A DNA stretch of 64,000 nucleotides from Photobacterium lutimaris. GTDB taxonomy: Bacteria > Pseudomonadota > Gammaproteobacteria > Enterobacterales > Vibrionaceae. The position numbers and the translations under genes were made by a program. The notes beneath the pieces were generated by a model. The model saw only the letters and a list, made by a program, of their open reading frames with translations, did not search any database and was not told the DNA's origin. Shown one piece after another: positions 1-7,971 of this stretch (its first letter is position 1; each line of letters opens with the position of its first letter). The DNA is taken from NCBI RefSeq assembly GCF_003025555.1, contig NZ_PYMH01000012.1, positions 1 through 64,000 on the forward strand, read 5' to 3'.

Positions 1-77
1 GCCACGCTATGGCCTTTTTCTGTAACCTGTTTTACGGCTTCAATTTTGAATTCTTCTGGATATCGTTTGCTGTTCAT
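1..77 (-). CDS. IS3-family transposase OrfA, N-terminal 25 codons (partial)
   Basis: Translation of the minus strand from the ATG at 77 gives MNSKRYPEEFKIEAVKQVTE and continues to the window edge. This is the standard opening of the OrfA helix-turn-helix protein of many IS3-family elements (x-K-R-Y-x-x-E-F-K-x-E-A-V). A ribosome-binding site (AGAGGTGC) lies just upstream. OrfA normally joins OrfB by programmed -1 frameshifting to give the active transposase. Only the start is visible. Confidence 0.8.
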   Translation of the reverse strand, partial: MNSKRYPEEFKIEAVKQVTEKGHSV

Positions 78-140
78 AAGCACCTCTTTATTAGTCATTT
101 TGTCTAACTAAAAGGTGTCTATCAAGTCGGTGGCTATTCA
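1..140 (-). mobile_element. End of an IS3-family insertion sequence (cut by window edge)
   Basis: The minus strand reads an IS3-type OrfA start preceded by a short leader, and the element seems to end at about 140 with a TGAATAGCCACCGAC-type terminus (plus strand ending in ...TCA). The TG...CA ends and the short terminus-to-ATG distance are usual for IS3 elements. The rest lies left of the window, so completeness cannot be judged. The terminus position is inferred from the TG...CA rule because no second end is visible. Confidence 0.7.
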
Positions 141-310
141 AGTTACGTTGATAGTATGGTTTTAGACATTAACGTGCTAAAATCCAAATATATCAATAGG
201 TAAGCAATCTTAATGTGAGATAGAACACATAGCCACCAGACCATCTCACAGTACCCTGATTTTCCCTCATAGCTGCTGTGAACTTTTATGTTAAGAGGAT
301 CAACTATTTA
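141..310. other. Spacer between IS end and HNH gene
   Basis: A/T-rich non-coding stretch. It presumably holds the promoter of the HNH gene, but no clear -35/-10 pair stands out. A short match to part of the IS terminus (TAGCCACC near 230) is too brief to count as a second IS end. Confidence 0.4.
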
Positions 311-865
311 ATGGCGGTTTATAACACTCCTTCAGACTCAGCAAATACAGCAGTAAGAGCTTTCCTTACAAAGGTTGGCGAATATTACTTAGGTTATTCG
401 TTCAACACAGGAAGTGGGAAAGGTAAGAAAATTTGGCAAGAAATTCGTGAAGAAGAGTTTCAATCAACCTGCGCTTATTGCGGAGTTCGTGCAGATAAAC
501 TTCAGATAGAACACCTATTCATGTTTAACAGAGCCGAATATGGCCTCCACCACCCTGGAAATATTGTTCCGTGCTGTAGCTGTTGCAATAAGAGAACTAG
601 ACTTCCTGGAGGCGGTTACACCGACTGGAAACAGCACCTACAACAAGTTTGTTCTACTCATGGCCATGAGGAAAACTATGAAGCTAGAAAACAAAAAATA
701 GATCAGCACTTTAAGAAATACAATTATCCTGATCTCAATGTGAATGAACTGCATTCAATTCGAGTGATAGCAAACAGTTTATACGAAAATATAAAAGCAG
801 AATCGGAAAAGTCACTCCTACTCTACAAACAGCTTGATGAGGCTTTTGTTCAAGAGAGCACCTAG
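311..865 (+). CDS. HNH endonuclease domain protein
   Basis: Predicted small HNH-type nuclease of 184 residues. Two Cys pairs (C54-x-x-C57 and the CC-S-CC cluster at 88-92) form a zinc knuckle around an HNH core: E67-H68, the H80-H81-P-G-N84 segment, and C-N-K at 92-94. HNH proteins cleave DNA in restriction systems, phages and mobile elements; the target here is unknown. I chose the ATG at 311 because AGAGGA sits about 11 bases upstream; a GTG at 278 would add 11 residues. It is flanked on the left by an IS3 end and on the right by a decayed IS3 transposase, so it is probably cargo of past insertions. It could be the cutting partner of the methyltransferase module further right, but nothing physically links them. 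Confidence 0.8.
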   Translation: MAVYNTPSDSANTAVRAFLTKVGEYYLGYSFNTGSGKGKKIWQEIREEEFQSTCAYCGVRADKLQIEHLFMFNRAEYGLHHPGNIVPCCSCCNKRTRLPGGGYTDWKQHLQQVCSTHGHEENYEARKQKIDQHFKKYNYPDLNVNELHSIRVIANSLYENIKAESEKSLLLYKQLDEAFVQEST

Positions 866-925
866 CCCTGACCTTTCAACTTGCTATAAGCACGCCAAGC
901 ATAAATTATATCTATTGCACCACAG

Positions 926-1246
926 ATAATACGAGTATTGGAACAAGTCCTGGCCTTACTAGGTTATCTTATGTAACTTCTGATGAATAATTGGCCGGTA
1001 TTTTCCCCAGCACCTCATGCTTAATGGGCTGAAGAACATTACATTCAGCTTGAATTTAAGCAGCTAGGAACCCTAACTCCGGACTCATTCATTGACCAGT
1101 TCAAACGTACTTATCGTGATAAGATCCTGAATATTCATGTATTTTATTTATTGGGTAACAGCACAAAGCAGACGAAACAGATAAGTAATGCTGTCCCGCC
1201 TTTAGTTGACTACTATAACCATGACATTAGGGCAAAAGTAAGTTGA
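926..1246 (+). pseudogene. Remnant of an IS3-family OrfB transposase
   Basis: One frame reads RVLEQVLALLGY..., then after stops at 971 and 1022 WAEEHYIQLEFKQLG, then DSFIDQFKRTYRDKILN. These match in order the C-terminal catalytic part of IS3-family integrases (RVLE-x-I, a lost D-N-G-P-E-F segment, WAEEHGI-x-L-x-F, and S-F-I-E-R-F-N-R-T-Y-R around the last acidic residue). The catalytic Glu is replaced by Asp (SFIDQF), and the usual YN-x-x-RPH ending is only faintly recognisable (DYYNHDIR, stop at 1244-1246). Inactive relic, pointing to at least two IS3 insertions at this locus. Confidence 0.75.
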
Positions 1247-1312
1247 CGTTTCACCTCAAACTGTCACCTTCTTTGACTAAGCATATTACATGAAACCGGA
1301 ATTCAAACAGAC

Positions 1313-3178
1313 CTACTGCATGAAACCAGTTGAATCAGTAAAACCAAGGCCGACTCGAGTCTGGTTGGAGCCGAATTTTTGCAATAAATTAAGCGCATAT
1401 TCATATCTCAACTCTGAAACGGGCGTTGCGAGCAGCTCTCGCGTTTCAAGGAGTAGTTTGTCCTTGGCCTCTTGCTTTTCTTCATCTCTTTCATCATCCC
1501 GTGCTGGTTGACGTAAACAGAATATCCGTAAATCCCCTTCTGTTGAAAACACTCCCTGATTAAATGCATAGAACACATCCCAGACAGGATTATCACTAGG
1601 TTTGTGACCTAAGCAAAAAGCTTTTGGTTCACCGTCCAGCACTAAATAAATAAAGTTATTAGAGTTTGCGTCTTCATTCGCTCGTGAAAGCTTGGTCACC
1701 GGAAGCAACTTTACTGCTTTAAAAGCAAGAAAATCAGAACCTATTCGGCTTTCCCAGCTTTTTCTCTCTCGAGGAACCAAGTCGCAAGCAGGACTTAGAC
1801 ATACCCACAAATCACCATCGAAACGAAGCACAGTCCCAGTAGTCAAGTGGGGGCCAAATTCCGGTTGCGAGCAATTAAAAGCATTAAGATGTGCTAGCGT
1901 ATTATTTGGATCGAGGTTTTTTCCAAAAAAATACTTTTCGGCATCTTTGGCACCACCGCCTACTAGCTCTGAGACCGAATATACAAGGCGTTGAGAAAAC
2001 TCCTTTAGTTCCAAATGGGTGGCTCTAGCTAACTGCTCCCAATGAGCACTGATTATTTCATTATGAGTATGTAAGGCCCCTTCTTTTAACAAATTGTTTA
2101 ACCAACCTGCTTGAGCTTCTTTTTGGGAAACAATCTTGTTTGCTTGCTCCAAACCCTTTTCGTCTATACAGGCGCGTATCTTTGCCATTAGTAAATGCAT
2201 TGGTGAAGAGTTTGCTTCTACTAATGCCGCTTTTAAGGGGTCAATGAGTTCAGCCTCTGGAGATTGATCTCCTTTCTTAATTACAGATATAAACACTCGA
2301 CCAGTAGAGATAAAGTTAGGATTATCTGCCCCCTTCCAACACCAAACAGTGTCTTCAACGGCACCACTGACAAGGGGGATTTTCAACATTTTAAGTTGTT
2401 GTCCAACATACCATTTTGTCAGGGTTGCCTGGGGGATATCCATTAGCTTGGCAACATCTATAACTTCCTGTTTAAATGAGTTCAGAAAATGCTGGGGAAA
2501 CATTACATTGCCACAGTTCTTTTCACCAAAACCCAGGTGCTCCAATATACTTTTAATTCCCATTTTCTGGCTAAAGAATGAATAGCTAGTTCCATCATCG
2601 TTGTCATCAAGCCAAGCATCAATAACATCTTCTGATTCCTCATCAATTATAAAGGGGTGCTTTTCTGGGAAAACAAAAGTCTCTCCCAACACTTCATCGA
2701 ATACTTTCTCAATATCACCACCATCGAACCCTTTTGTGTGAACAAGAATTATGTTGAATCGGTTATTTTTTTTAAGCTCAGAAATGATTTTTCTTGCTCT
2801 TTCCCCACTATTAGTCGTAGGGACCCCTTCTAAATGATAATCCAGAACAACTAAATCACTATGATTAAGATACGGAGGTACCCCATCCTCACCTCCTAGT
2901 TTTGGATCTTTGCCATCAAAAACATCAAGACTCCAATTCTTTTCTTGATGACACATTGAAATAATGCTTCGCAAACGCTCGATATTCTCTGGCTTCAGCT
3001 GCTTATGAGGTATTGCGTCTGTCGTCTGAACCAAAAACTGAGACAATGTTGGGTACTCATCATCAATAACTGTTACGTTTTTAATTGGATCGATGAAAGC
3101 TTCGTGAATCATTTGATGATACTTAGGGGCACTTTCGATTGGCACCTCCACAGCCGTTGCCACTGCCGAACTATTCAT
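1313..3178 (-). CDS. Receiver-domain protein with large uncharacterised C-terminal region
   Basis: 621 residues. Residues about 34-165 form a response-regulator-like receiver: acidic pair D39-D40 (VTVIDDE), candidate phospho-acceptor D113 (DLVVLDYHLEG), and T148-K149 (IILVHTKG). The distance from the acidic pair to the acceptor is about 73 residues, some 30 more than in CheY, so there is an insertion between the first strands. The remaining roughly 450 residues match no DNA-binding output domain I recognise; near the C-terminus is a Cys-containing block (WVCLSPACDLVP). The start overlaps the end of the upstream twin-GHKL kinase gene by 8 bases, implying translational coupling and probably a cognate kinase-receiver pair. 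Likely output of a methyltransferase-linked signalling or defence module; the mechanism is unknown. Confidence 0.8.
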   Translation of the reverse strand: MNSSAVATAVEVPIESAPKYHQMIHEAFIDPIKNVTVIDDEYPTLSQFLVQTTDAIPHKQLKPENIERLRSIISMCHQEKNWSLDVFDGKDPKLGGEDGVPPYLNHSDLVVLDYHLEGVPTTNSGERARKIISELKKNNRFNIILVHTKGFDGGDIEKVFDEVLGETFVFPEKHPFIIDEESEDVIDAWLDDNDDGTSYSFFSQKMGIKSILEHLGFGEKNCGNVMFPQHFLNSFKQEVIDVAKLMDIPQATLTKWYVGQQLKMLKIPLVSGAVEDTVWCWKGADNPNFISTGRVFISVIKKGDQSPEAELIDPLKAALVEANSSPMHLLMAKIRACIDEKGLEQANKIVSQKEAQAGWLNNLLKEGALHTHNEIISAHWEQLARATHLELKEFSQRLVYSVSELVGGGAKDAEKYFFGKNLDPNNTLAHLNAFNCSQPEFGPHLTTGTVLRFDGDLWVCLSPACDLVPRERKSWESRIGSDFLAFKAVKLLPVTKLSRANEDANSNNFIYLVLDGEPKAFCLGHKPSDNPVWDVFYAFNQGVFSTEGDLRIFCLRQPARDDERDEEKQEAKDKLLLETRELLATPVSELRYEYALNLLQKFGSNQTRVGLGFTDSTGFMQ

Positions 3179-6100
3179 TCTTCATCCCCTTGAATTCAAT
3201 TGCAAAGTTTGCCCCAGCATGTACTTTATAACGGTCACGTGTTTCATATCTTATTTTGTGGCCGCTGGCGTTTAGGTTTTGTTTAGAGAGGTATAACCCA
3301 ACCCCTCTTCCTCCTCGCTGCTTACGAGTGAAGAAGAGTGTAAATAACTGTTCAAGATCATCAATATCAACTCCAGGACCATCATCTGAAACAACGACCT
3401 CGTCATCTATAATATCTAGCGTAATCTTTCGCTCGGCGTCATGTTGTTGAACCCAGTACAAAGAATTATTAACTAAGTTAATAAATACAGGAAAAATTCT
3501 AGATGCCATATCCACGATAGTAATAGACTCAAAGCTTTTAGTTGCGGTAAAAGTAACCTCTGCTCTTTCGAACTGCTCTCCAAAATATGCCTGGACGTAA
3601 TTACATATTTCTTTGCCCGAAATTTTTCTCGACACCTTCTCTCCAGAGAGTTTCAATGGGGATAGAAAACGTAATTTTTCCATCAATGCTTGATGCGCTT
3701 CATCTACGCGACGTAAGTGTTCATTTTGATCCGTAGATAACTGAGTATCAGCCAGAGACTTAAGCCCAAAGTCTACGCTCCGATCTAAGCTTTCCATTTC
3801 ATGACCTACGATTTCTACCGTGATTCCTAACTGAGCAAGAGAATGCAGTCGAACTAACTCTTCTCGATACTTAATTGACTCATTCATGCTATGCAAGGCT
3901 AAACCTTCCAAGTCAATTTGTTCTTCAAGGCTTTCTAGAGCAGTCGTATAAGGGCCCAGTTTCTGTCTGTTTTCTACATCAACCTTCAATTGGGTTTCAT
4001 CTAGGATCGTTAGCACCTTACCCAAAGAAATTTTTTCTAGCTTGAGATCTTCTAGAGCGTCTTCAACTTCAAGTTTGTACTGGTCTCGACATTGCTTAAC
4101 TATTCTATCAAAATCAGACACCTGCTTAGTCAACGCTTCTTTACCACGTGTAGCATATCGGTTGATGGCATTGTTCAAACTGGTTAACTTACTGCGATAT
4201 ACCTCATTGGCTTTTTCAAAATCTGTCTTTTGAGAGGACTCTTCTAATGCTTTATTAACAACGACCGTAAGCTGCTGGACTATTTCTTTAGCTGCAAGTT
4301 CATGCTTACGATAATAGCGGTAGTCATCTTCAAGGCGACCTAAATTTGGTGGAACTGGGCTCAAAGAAAAGTTTTGGGTCGACTCACTTAAAGCGTCTGC
4401 TTCTTTCTTCAGTTTTTGCAGCTCATCCACTGAGTTCAATTTAATACGGCTTTCAAAGCTGTGTTTTAGGCTGCTAAGCTTCTCTAGGTGCTCTACGAGT
4501 GAGCTGGTATTTTTCTTTATTGCGGTTCGTATACGCTTTCTTTCACGAGACAGCAGCTTTTTACGATCATCTTCCGCTTTTTGCAGTGCTTTCTGTTCTC
4601 GAATAAATTCAAGAGTTGGCTTTCGGTTTTCGGCTTTTCCACCAAAGTGTTCATCAGCCACATCGATGAGTATTTTCTCTACTATTTCTTTGAATAGCTT
4701 AGATGCACGGTTTTCTATAAAACCTTCACGCCCCGCTTTATCTTTCAGATTAGGGTTGTTCTCTCGGGTAATAGCAATGCGCCCAAACATACGACGGTTG
4801 GACCAAAAATATCTACCCGCACTTTTAGAGCGTCGCTCTTCAATTCGAAAATAATCATTATCTGCACGCCCATAGGGCATAACTCTTAAACCGTCTCTAT
4901 AAACTCGGAACCCAGCATATTTTTCAGCTTGCTCAACAAATGAAGCATGCTGCTCATCTGATAAAGATGTGCTTCCTATCTGCATCTCAAATGTTCCAGC
5001 CCTCAAATGAAAGGGGCCGAATGCACTGTCTTTTCGTGTTTTGTATATTTGCTTAGGCTTAACAATGTAGTCTTCAATCCATTCGCCAAAGACTTTCACT
5101 CTGCCGCGAAAATACCCTTCACTATCGACATACCCTTCGACAACATGCTCTAAATCTTCTAGGTTAGCTAGATCAAACTGCCTATCCTGCCCTAGAATTG
5201 TGTCAGGATAAATCCCTCGCCAAACTGTCACAGAGCAGCTAAACCTGTCCGTCTGTGGTTCATTCTTTTTACTAAACGGATCTACGAAATTTGATAATGT
5301 TTGGAAAAAGTTCTCTTTATAACCAACATCTGTTTCTCCGGCTTCTTCATATGGCGTCGAAGAAAGCTGTGCTTTCAAATCTTCAGACAGTTCAGCAGTG
5401 AACATAGCGGTGCCCTGTTCACTTTTTTCTTGCCAAACAGCCCATTTACCAAGATGACGCTCGGAAAACACTTCCTTTATCAATGTGTTTTCTATTTTTG
5501 ATTTGGTGGTTTCTTTTATTGAAATGCCATTTCCTAGCTCCAAACCACTATACTGCTCCCAAGCAGCAGCTAAACGAGAAGTTCTTGCTTTAGATACAGC
5601 TTTCGTAATAGTTAGAGCTTCCTCTTCAGATATTTTTTCAACGAAAGCAAGTGCTGAAGCTTCAGCTTGAATTTCCGCCTCAGAATCCCCCCACAAGTTT
5701 CCTAGCAGCTTATCAAACATTGTAGGAAGCTCTTCCAACACATCTGCACAATTATCAAATTCAGTAATAGGAATGCGAATATCATCAAGATAAATGTAAG
5801 GATTTTCAAACAAGCGCCAATCTATTAATGCAGCGACAAATCTATCGTTTTTCCGTTTAGATACTAGCAATAATAATGGGCCTAAAGCGGCACTTGATAG
5901 ACGACCGATCCCTTTCTGCCCTTGTTTCGCTCGGTGCTTTAACCCATTTCGGTCAGCTTGTTTAATTTCGAAGCCGTCTGTTTTAGATTCAGTTCCGACA
6001 GTGAGCCACTTCTCCTCAAACTCTTGGCGGCTCATACCATGGCCGTTATCCAATAATGCTGCAACATCAGTATCTCCATCAAATAAATGAAGGCTTACAT

Positions 6101-6230
6101 CTGTTGCGTATGCATCGAAGGAATTTTTCCAGAGTTCTGATATTGCTGTCGGACAGTCTGCAATCTGCTCCCGCCCGAGATGATCAATTGTCCTTGCTCT
6201 GGTTTTAAAGGTTGAAGAGGTATAAGCCAT
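3171..6230 (-). CDS. Twin-GHKL protein: Hsp90/MORC-like ATPase fused to histidine kinase core
   Basis: 1019 residues with two separate GHKL ATP-binding domains. The N-terminal one has N-box ELWKNSFDA (32-40), DNGHGM (61-66) and GQKGIGRLSSA (104-114), a layout typical of Hsp90/MutL/MORC-like ATPases rather than kinases. The middle (about 530-770) is highly charged and looks coiled-coil. The C-terminal part is a full histidine kinase: H-box VGHEMESL with His about 810, N-box FINLVNNS (about 917-924), DDGPG (about 950), an F-box-like FFTRKQ and GGRGVGLYLSK (about 973). No membrane segments, so cytosolic. The gene follows a cytosine methyltransferase gene and overlaps the receiver gene, suggesting that the Hsp90/MORC-like end engages DNA or a phage product and the kinase end signals to the receiver. 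Start ATG at 6230 has a weak GGAA upstream. Confidence 0.85.
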   Translation of the reverse strand: MAYTSSTFKTRARTIDHLGREQIADCPTAISELWKNSFDAYATDVSLHLFDGDTDVAALLDNGHGMSRQEFEEKWLTVGTESKTDGFEIKQADRNGLKHRAKQGQKGIGRLSSAALGPLLLLVSKRKNDRFVAALIDWRLFENPYIYLDDIRIPITEFDNCADVLEELPTMFDKLLGNLWGDSEAEIQAEASALAFVEKISEEEALTITKAVSKARTSRLAAAWEQYSGLELGNGISIKETTKSKIENTLIKEVFSERHLGKWAVWQEKSEQGTAMFTAELSEDLKAQLSSTPYEEAGETDVGYKENFFQTLSNFVDPFSKKNEPQTDRFSCSVTVWRGIYPDTILGQDRQFDLANLEDLEHVVEGYVDSEGYFRGRVKVFGEWIEDYIVKPKQIYKTRKDSAFGPFHLRAGTFEMQIGSTSLSDEQHASFVEQAEKYAGFRVYRDGLRVMPYGRADNDYFRIEERRSKSAGRYFWSNRRMFGRIAITRENNPNLKDKAGREGFIENRASKLFKEIVEKILIDVADEHFGGKAENRKPTLEFIREQKALQKAEDDRKKLLSRERKRIRTAIKKNTSSLVEHLEKLSSLKHSFESRIKLNSVDELQKLKKEADALSESTQNFSLSPVPPNLGRLEDDYRYYRKHELAAKEIVQQLTVVVNKALEESSQKTDFEKANEVYRSKLTSLNNAINRYATRGKEALTKQVSDFDRIVKQCRDQYKLEVEDALEDLKLEKISLGKVLTILDETQLKVDVENRQKLGPYTTALESLEEQIDLEGLALHSMNESIKYREELVRLHSLAQLGITVEIVGHEMESLDRSVDFGLKSLADTQLSTDQNEHLRRVDEAHQALMEKLRFLSPLKLSGEKVSRKISGKEICNYVQAYFGEQFERAEVTFTATKSFESITIVDMASRIFPVFINLVNNSLYWVQQHDAERKITLDIIDDEVVVSDDGPGVDIDDLEQLFTLFFTRKQRGGRGVGLYLSKQNLNASGHKIRYETRDRYKVHAGANFAIEFKGMKNE

Positions 6231-6284
6231 AAAGAAGATTCCAGTTATTTATAAGCTCGTTATTTAATCTAGCTTACTGAAAAT

Positions 6285-6320
6285 AAAAAAAAAGCGCCTA
6301 ATATTGTAGGCACTTTTTTT
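6285..6320 (-). terminator. Terminator-like hairpin after the methyltransferase gene
   Basis: A 7-bp stem (GTGCCTA / TAGGCGC with one G-T pair) extended by A/T pairs and followed on the minus strand by a long T run. It overlaps the methyltransferase stop codon and precedes the twin-GHKL gene by about 55 bases. It could lower downstream expression or separate the two transcripts. Confidence 0.65.
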
Positions 6321-7494
6321 AGTTCAATCCATTTATAATCGCGCTTATAAGCGCATGCCCGAGAACTGTGGGGACCGCATTACCAATTTGCTTCGCTTGA
6401 TCTGTTGTCGATCCAGTAAAAATGTAATCATCAGGGAAAGTTTGTAGCCTCGCAGCATGACGCAGAGTGAAGCCGTGATTTTCCCAAGGATGAACAAAAC
6501 GTCCTTTAGATGGATTATTGCACCCTGTCGTCATCGTGTTTGATGGTAAATGAATAAACACCCTGCCATATACATCTTTATGGCCAGGATAACCATTCGC
6601 ATGACATTTTTTTTCAAACTCAGGGCCAGTATCGGTCCGGCCACCATTCAAAGGAGTCGCAATAAATTGTTGCTGCATCCTCTCTGTTGGGATCATGTGT
6701 ATATTACAAGGATCACCTGGAAGCACAGGTTCGCCAAATTCTAAGCCATGTAATATTTCTAGAGCCTGCTCATCTGTATACCCTGTTTTCACACGAAAAT
6801 ACTCTCGGATATAGCGCTCTATTAACTCTTCCGTTAACGGCTCAAAAACAGCAGAAGCGGTTCGCCAGGCAGGTAAACCATCTCTGACAACGTTTACTGA
6901 ACTCGGAGAGAAGTGACTTTGTGCAGGAGGGAATACAAGGTTCTCCCGATTTATATCATTACGCACACCTAAGATAAATGCGCGTTTTCGGTTCTGCGGT
7001 GTGCCGTAATCTTTGCCATTCAACGTATCGCAAAAATGGATCACATAACCATTATCCTCAGCAAGTTGCTGGAACGCTTCAAGATACGGAGCATGCCTTT
7101 CCCAAAACAGACCCGCTACATTTTCTACCAAGAAAGCCTGCGGCTGAAATTCTTCCACAAAATCATAATATCGCAGTAGCAATTTATTACGCGGGTCATC
7201 CACACCAGCATCATTGATACGGTGGCTAGAAAAGCCTTGGCAAGGCGGGCCTCCCAGCATTATTTGCAGCTCTCCTGGAGCAAGACCTAATTCAGTGCGT
7301 AAATCTTGTGGTGAAATCTGTAAAATATCACCATTGAGTAAGCGAGTTTCCTGGCCCAATCGCTCAATGATATTTGCTCGGTAAGTATTTGAAGCTGAAG
7401 CATCTAGCTCAATAGCCGCCAATACATCAAGGCCTTCTAGATGTGCTGCCAAACTGAAACCACCAGCACCAGCAAAAAGATCAATTGCGCTCAT
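6319..7494 (-). CDS. DNA cytosine-5 methyltransferase
   Basis: 391 residues; transfers methyl from S-adenosylmethionine to C5 of cytosine in a specific DNA site. All key motifs are visible: motif I FAGAGG (7-12), motif IV GGPPCQGFSS with catalytic C85, motif VI ENV (124-126), motif VIII QNRKRAFILG, and IX/X in the C-terminal LRHAARLQTFPD and QIGNAVP. The target-recognition region (about 185-300) gives no readable specificity. Such genes often sit in type II restriction-modification loci with a Vsr endonuclease, and a vsr gene lies 0.5 kb away. No recognisable restriction endonuclease is adjacent; the twin-GHKL and receiver genes take that place. A hairpin at its stop codon separates it from them. 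Confidence 0.92.
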   Translation of the reverse strand: MSAIDLFAGAGGFSLAAHLEGLDVLAAIELDASASNTYRANIIERLGQETRLLNGDILQISPQDLRTELGLAPGELQIMLGGPPCQGFSSHRINDAGVDDPRNKLLLRYYDFVEEFQPQAFLVENVAGLFWERHAPYLEAFQQLAEDNGYVIHFCDTLNGKDYGTPQNRKRAFILGVRNDINRENLVFPPAQSHFSPSSVNVVRDGLPAWRTASAVFEPLTEELIERYIREYFRVKTGYTDEQALEILHGLEFGEPVLPGDPCNIHMIPTERMQQQFIATPLNGGRTDTGPEFEKKCHANGYPGHKDVYGRVFIHLPSNTMTTGCNNPSKGRFVHPWENHGFTLRHAARLQTFPDDYIFTGSTTDQAKQIGNAVPTVLGHALISAIINGLN

Positions 7495-7577
7495 GTAACC
7501 AAAAACCTAATAACGATAACCGGGATATTCTACAGGTAAATCTTCGAAAAGCTAACTCTGCACAGTCAAATGTACGC

Positions 7578-7583
7578 ATTATA
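7578..7583 (-). promoter_or_regulatory. Probable -10 element of the methyltransferase gene
   Basis: Minus strand reads TATAAT within CTGTATATAATGCG, about 85 bases before the methyltransferase start. No good -35 hexamer lies at the right spacing, so the promoter may be weak or activator-dependent. Confidence 0.45.
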
Positions 7584-7625
7584 TACAGTTGTTTTTTAGG
7601 TGTTTTAACTCAACATATTCCTTTC

Positions 7626-7639
7626 GTTAAAATTTTAAC
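7626..7639. promoter_or_regulatory. Perfect 14-bp palindrome between divergent genes
   Basis: GTTAAAATTTTAAC is fully self-complementary and lies between the start of the methyltransferase gene (leftward) and the 65-residue gene (rightward). Its position suits an operator controlling either gene. It is all A/T except its ends, so chance is possible. Confidence 0.35.
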
Positions 7640-7728
7640 TTGAATCTCATTGCCACCTAAAAACGAGACTCATAGTCCGTAGACCATTCCGCTCAGTCAC
7701 GTCATAGTTACGGTCAGGAGGACTTGCT

Positions 7729-7926
7729 ATGTATGAGCATGAAGTTATTGAAAATGAACTGGAATACAAAGGCTTTAGTATCTTCATTGAAGACAATCCA
7801 GATCAGTACAGCGAAGGATATGAGTACAGTGTTTCTCGGGGAACAGATATTTTAGAAATTGGGCTTGAGTTCAGCTTCACCAACGCAGTAACGTCAGCCA
7901 AGAGCTGGGTTGATGAGAACACTTAA
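7729..7926 (+). CDS. Small protein of unknown function (65 residues)
   Basis: A strong ribosome-binding site (CAGGAGG, 7 bases before the ATG) supports translation. The acidic product has a strand-rich first half (EYKGFSIFIED, YEYSVSRG) and an amphipathic helix at the end (TNAVTSAKSWVDEN). This layout, Y-x-G-x-x-I then F-x-x-x-x-x-A-x-x-x-A-x-x-W-x-D, recalls many small phage and plasmid proteins of unknown role, but I cannot name a family. It sits between the methyltransferase and vsr genes on the opposite strand. It has no helix-turn-helix, so it is not a classical C-protein. It might be an accessory or regulator of the island. Confidence 0.65.
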   Translation: MYEHEVIENELEYKGFSIFIEDNPDQYSEGYEYSVSRGTDILEIGLEFSFTNAVTSAKSWVDENT

Positions 7927-7971
7927 CCGTTAAGACTGAAGATCTTTATTGTGGCCCAGAACACAAACTGG

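Noticed and set aside
1313..7494. Assignment of the island module to Detocs, DISARM or a standard type II restriction system
   Set aside because: Detocs has no methyltransferase and a different effector set, DISARM needs helicase and phospholipase-D genes, and no type II restriction enzyme is adjacent. The composition fits none of them.
7566..7585. LexA (SOS) box at the methyltransferase promoter
   Set aside because: The left half CTGTATATAA is perfect, but the right half (TGCGTACA) lacks the required CAG at the correct distance, so only a half-site exists.
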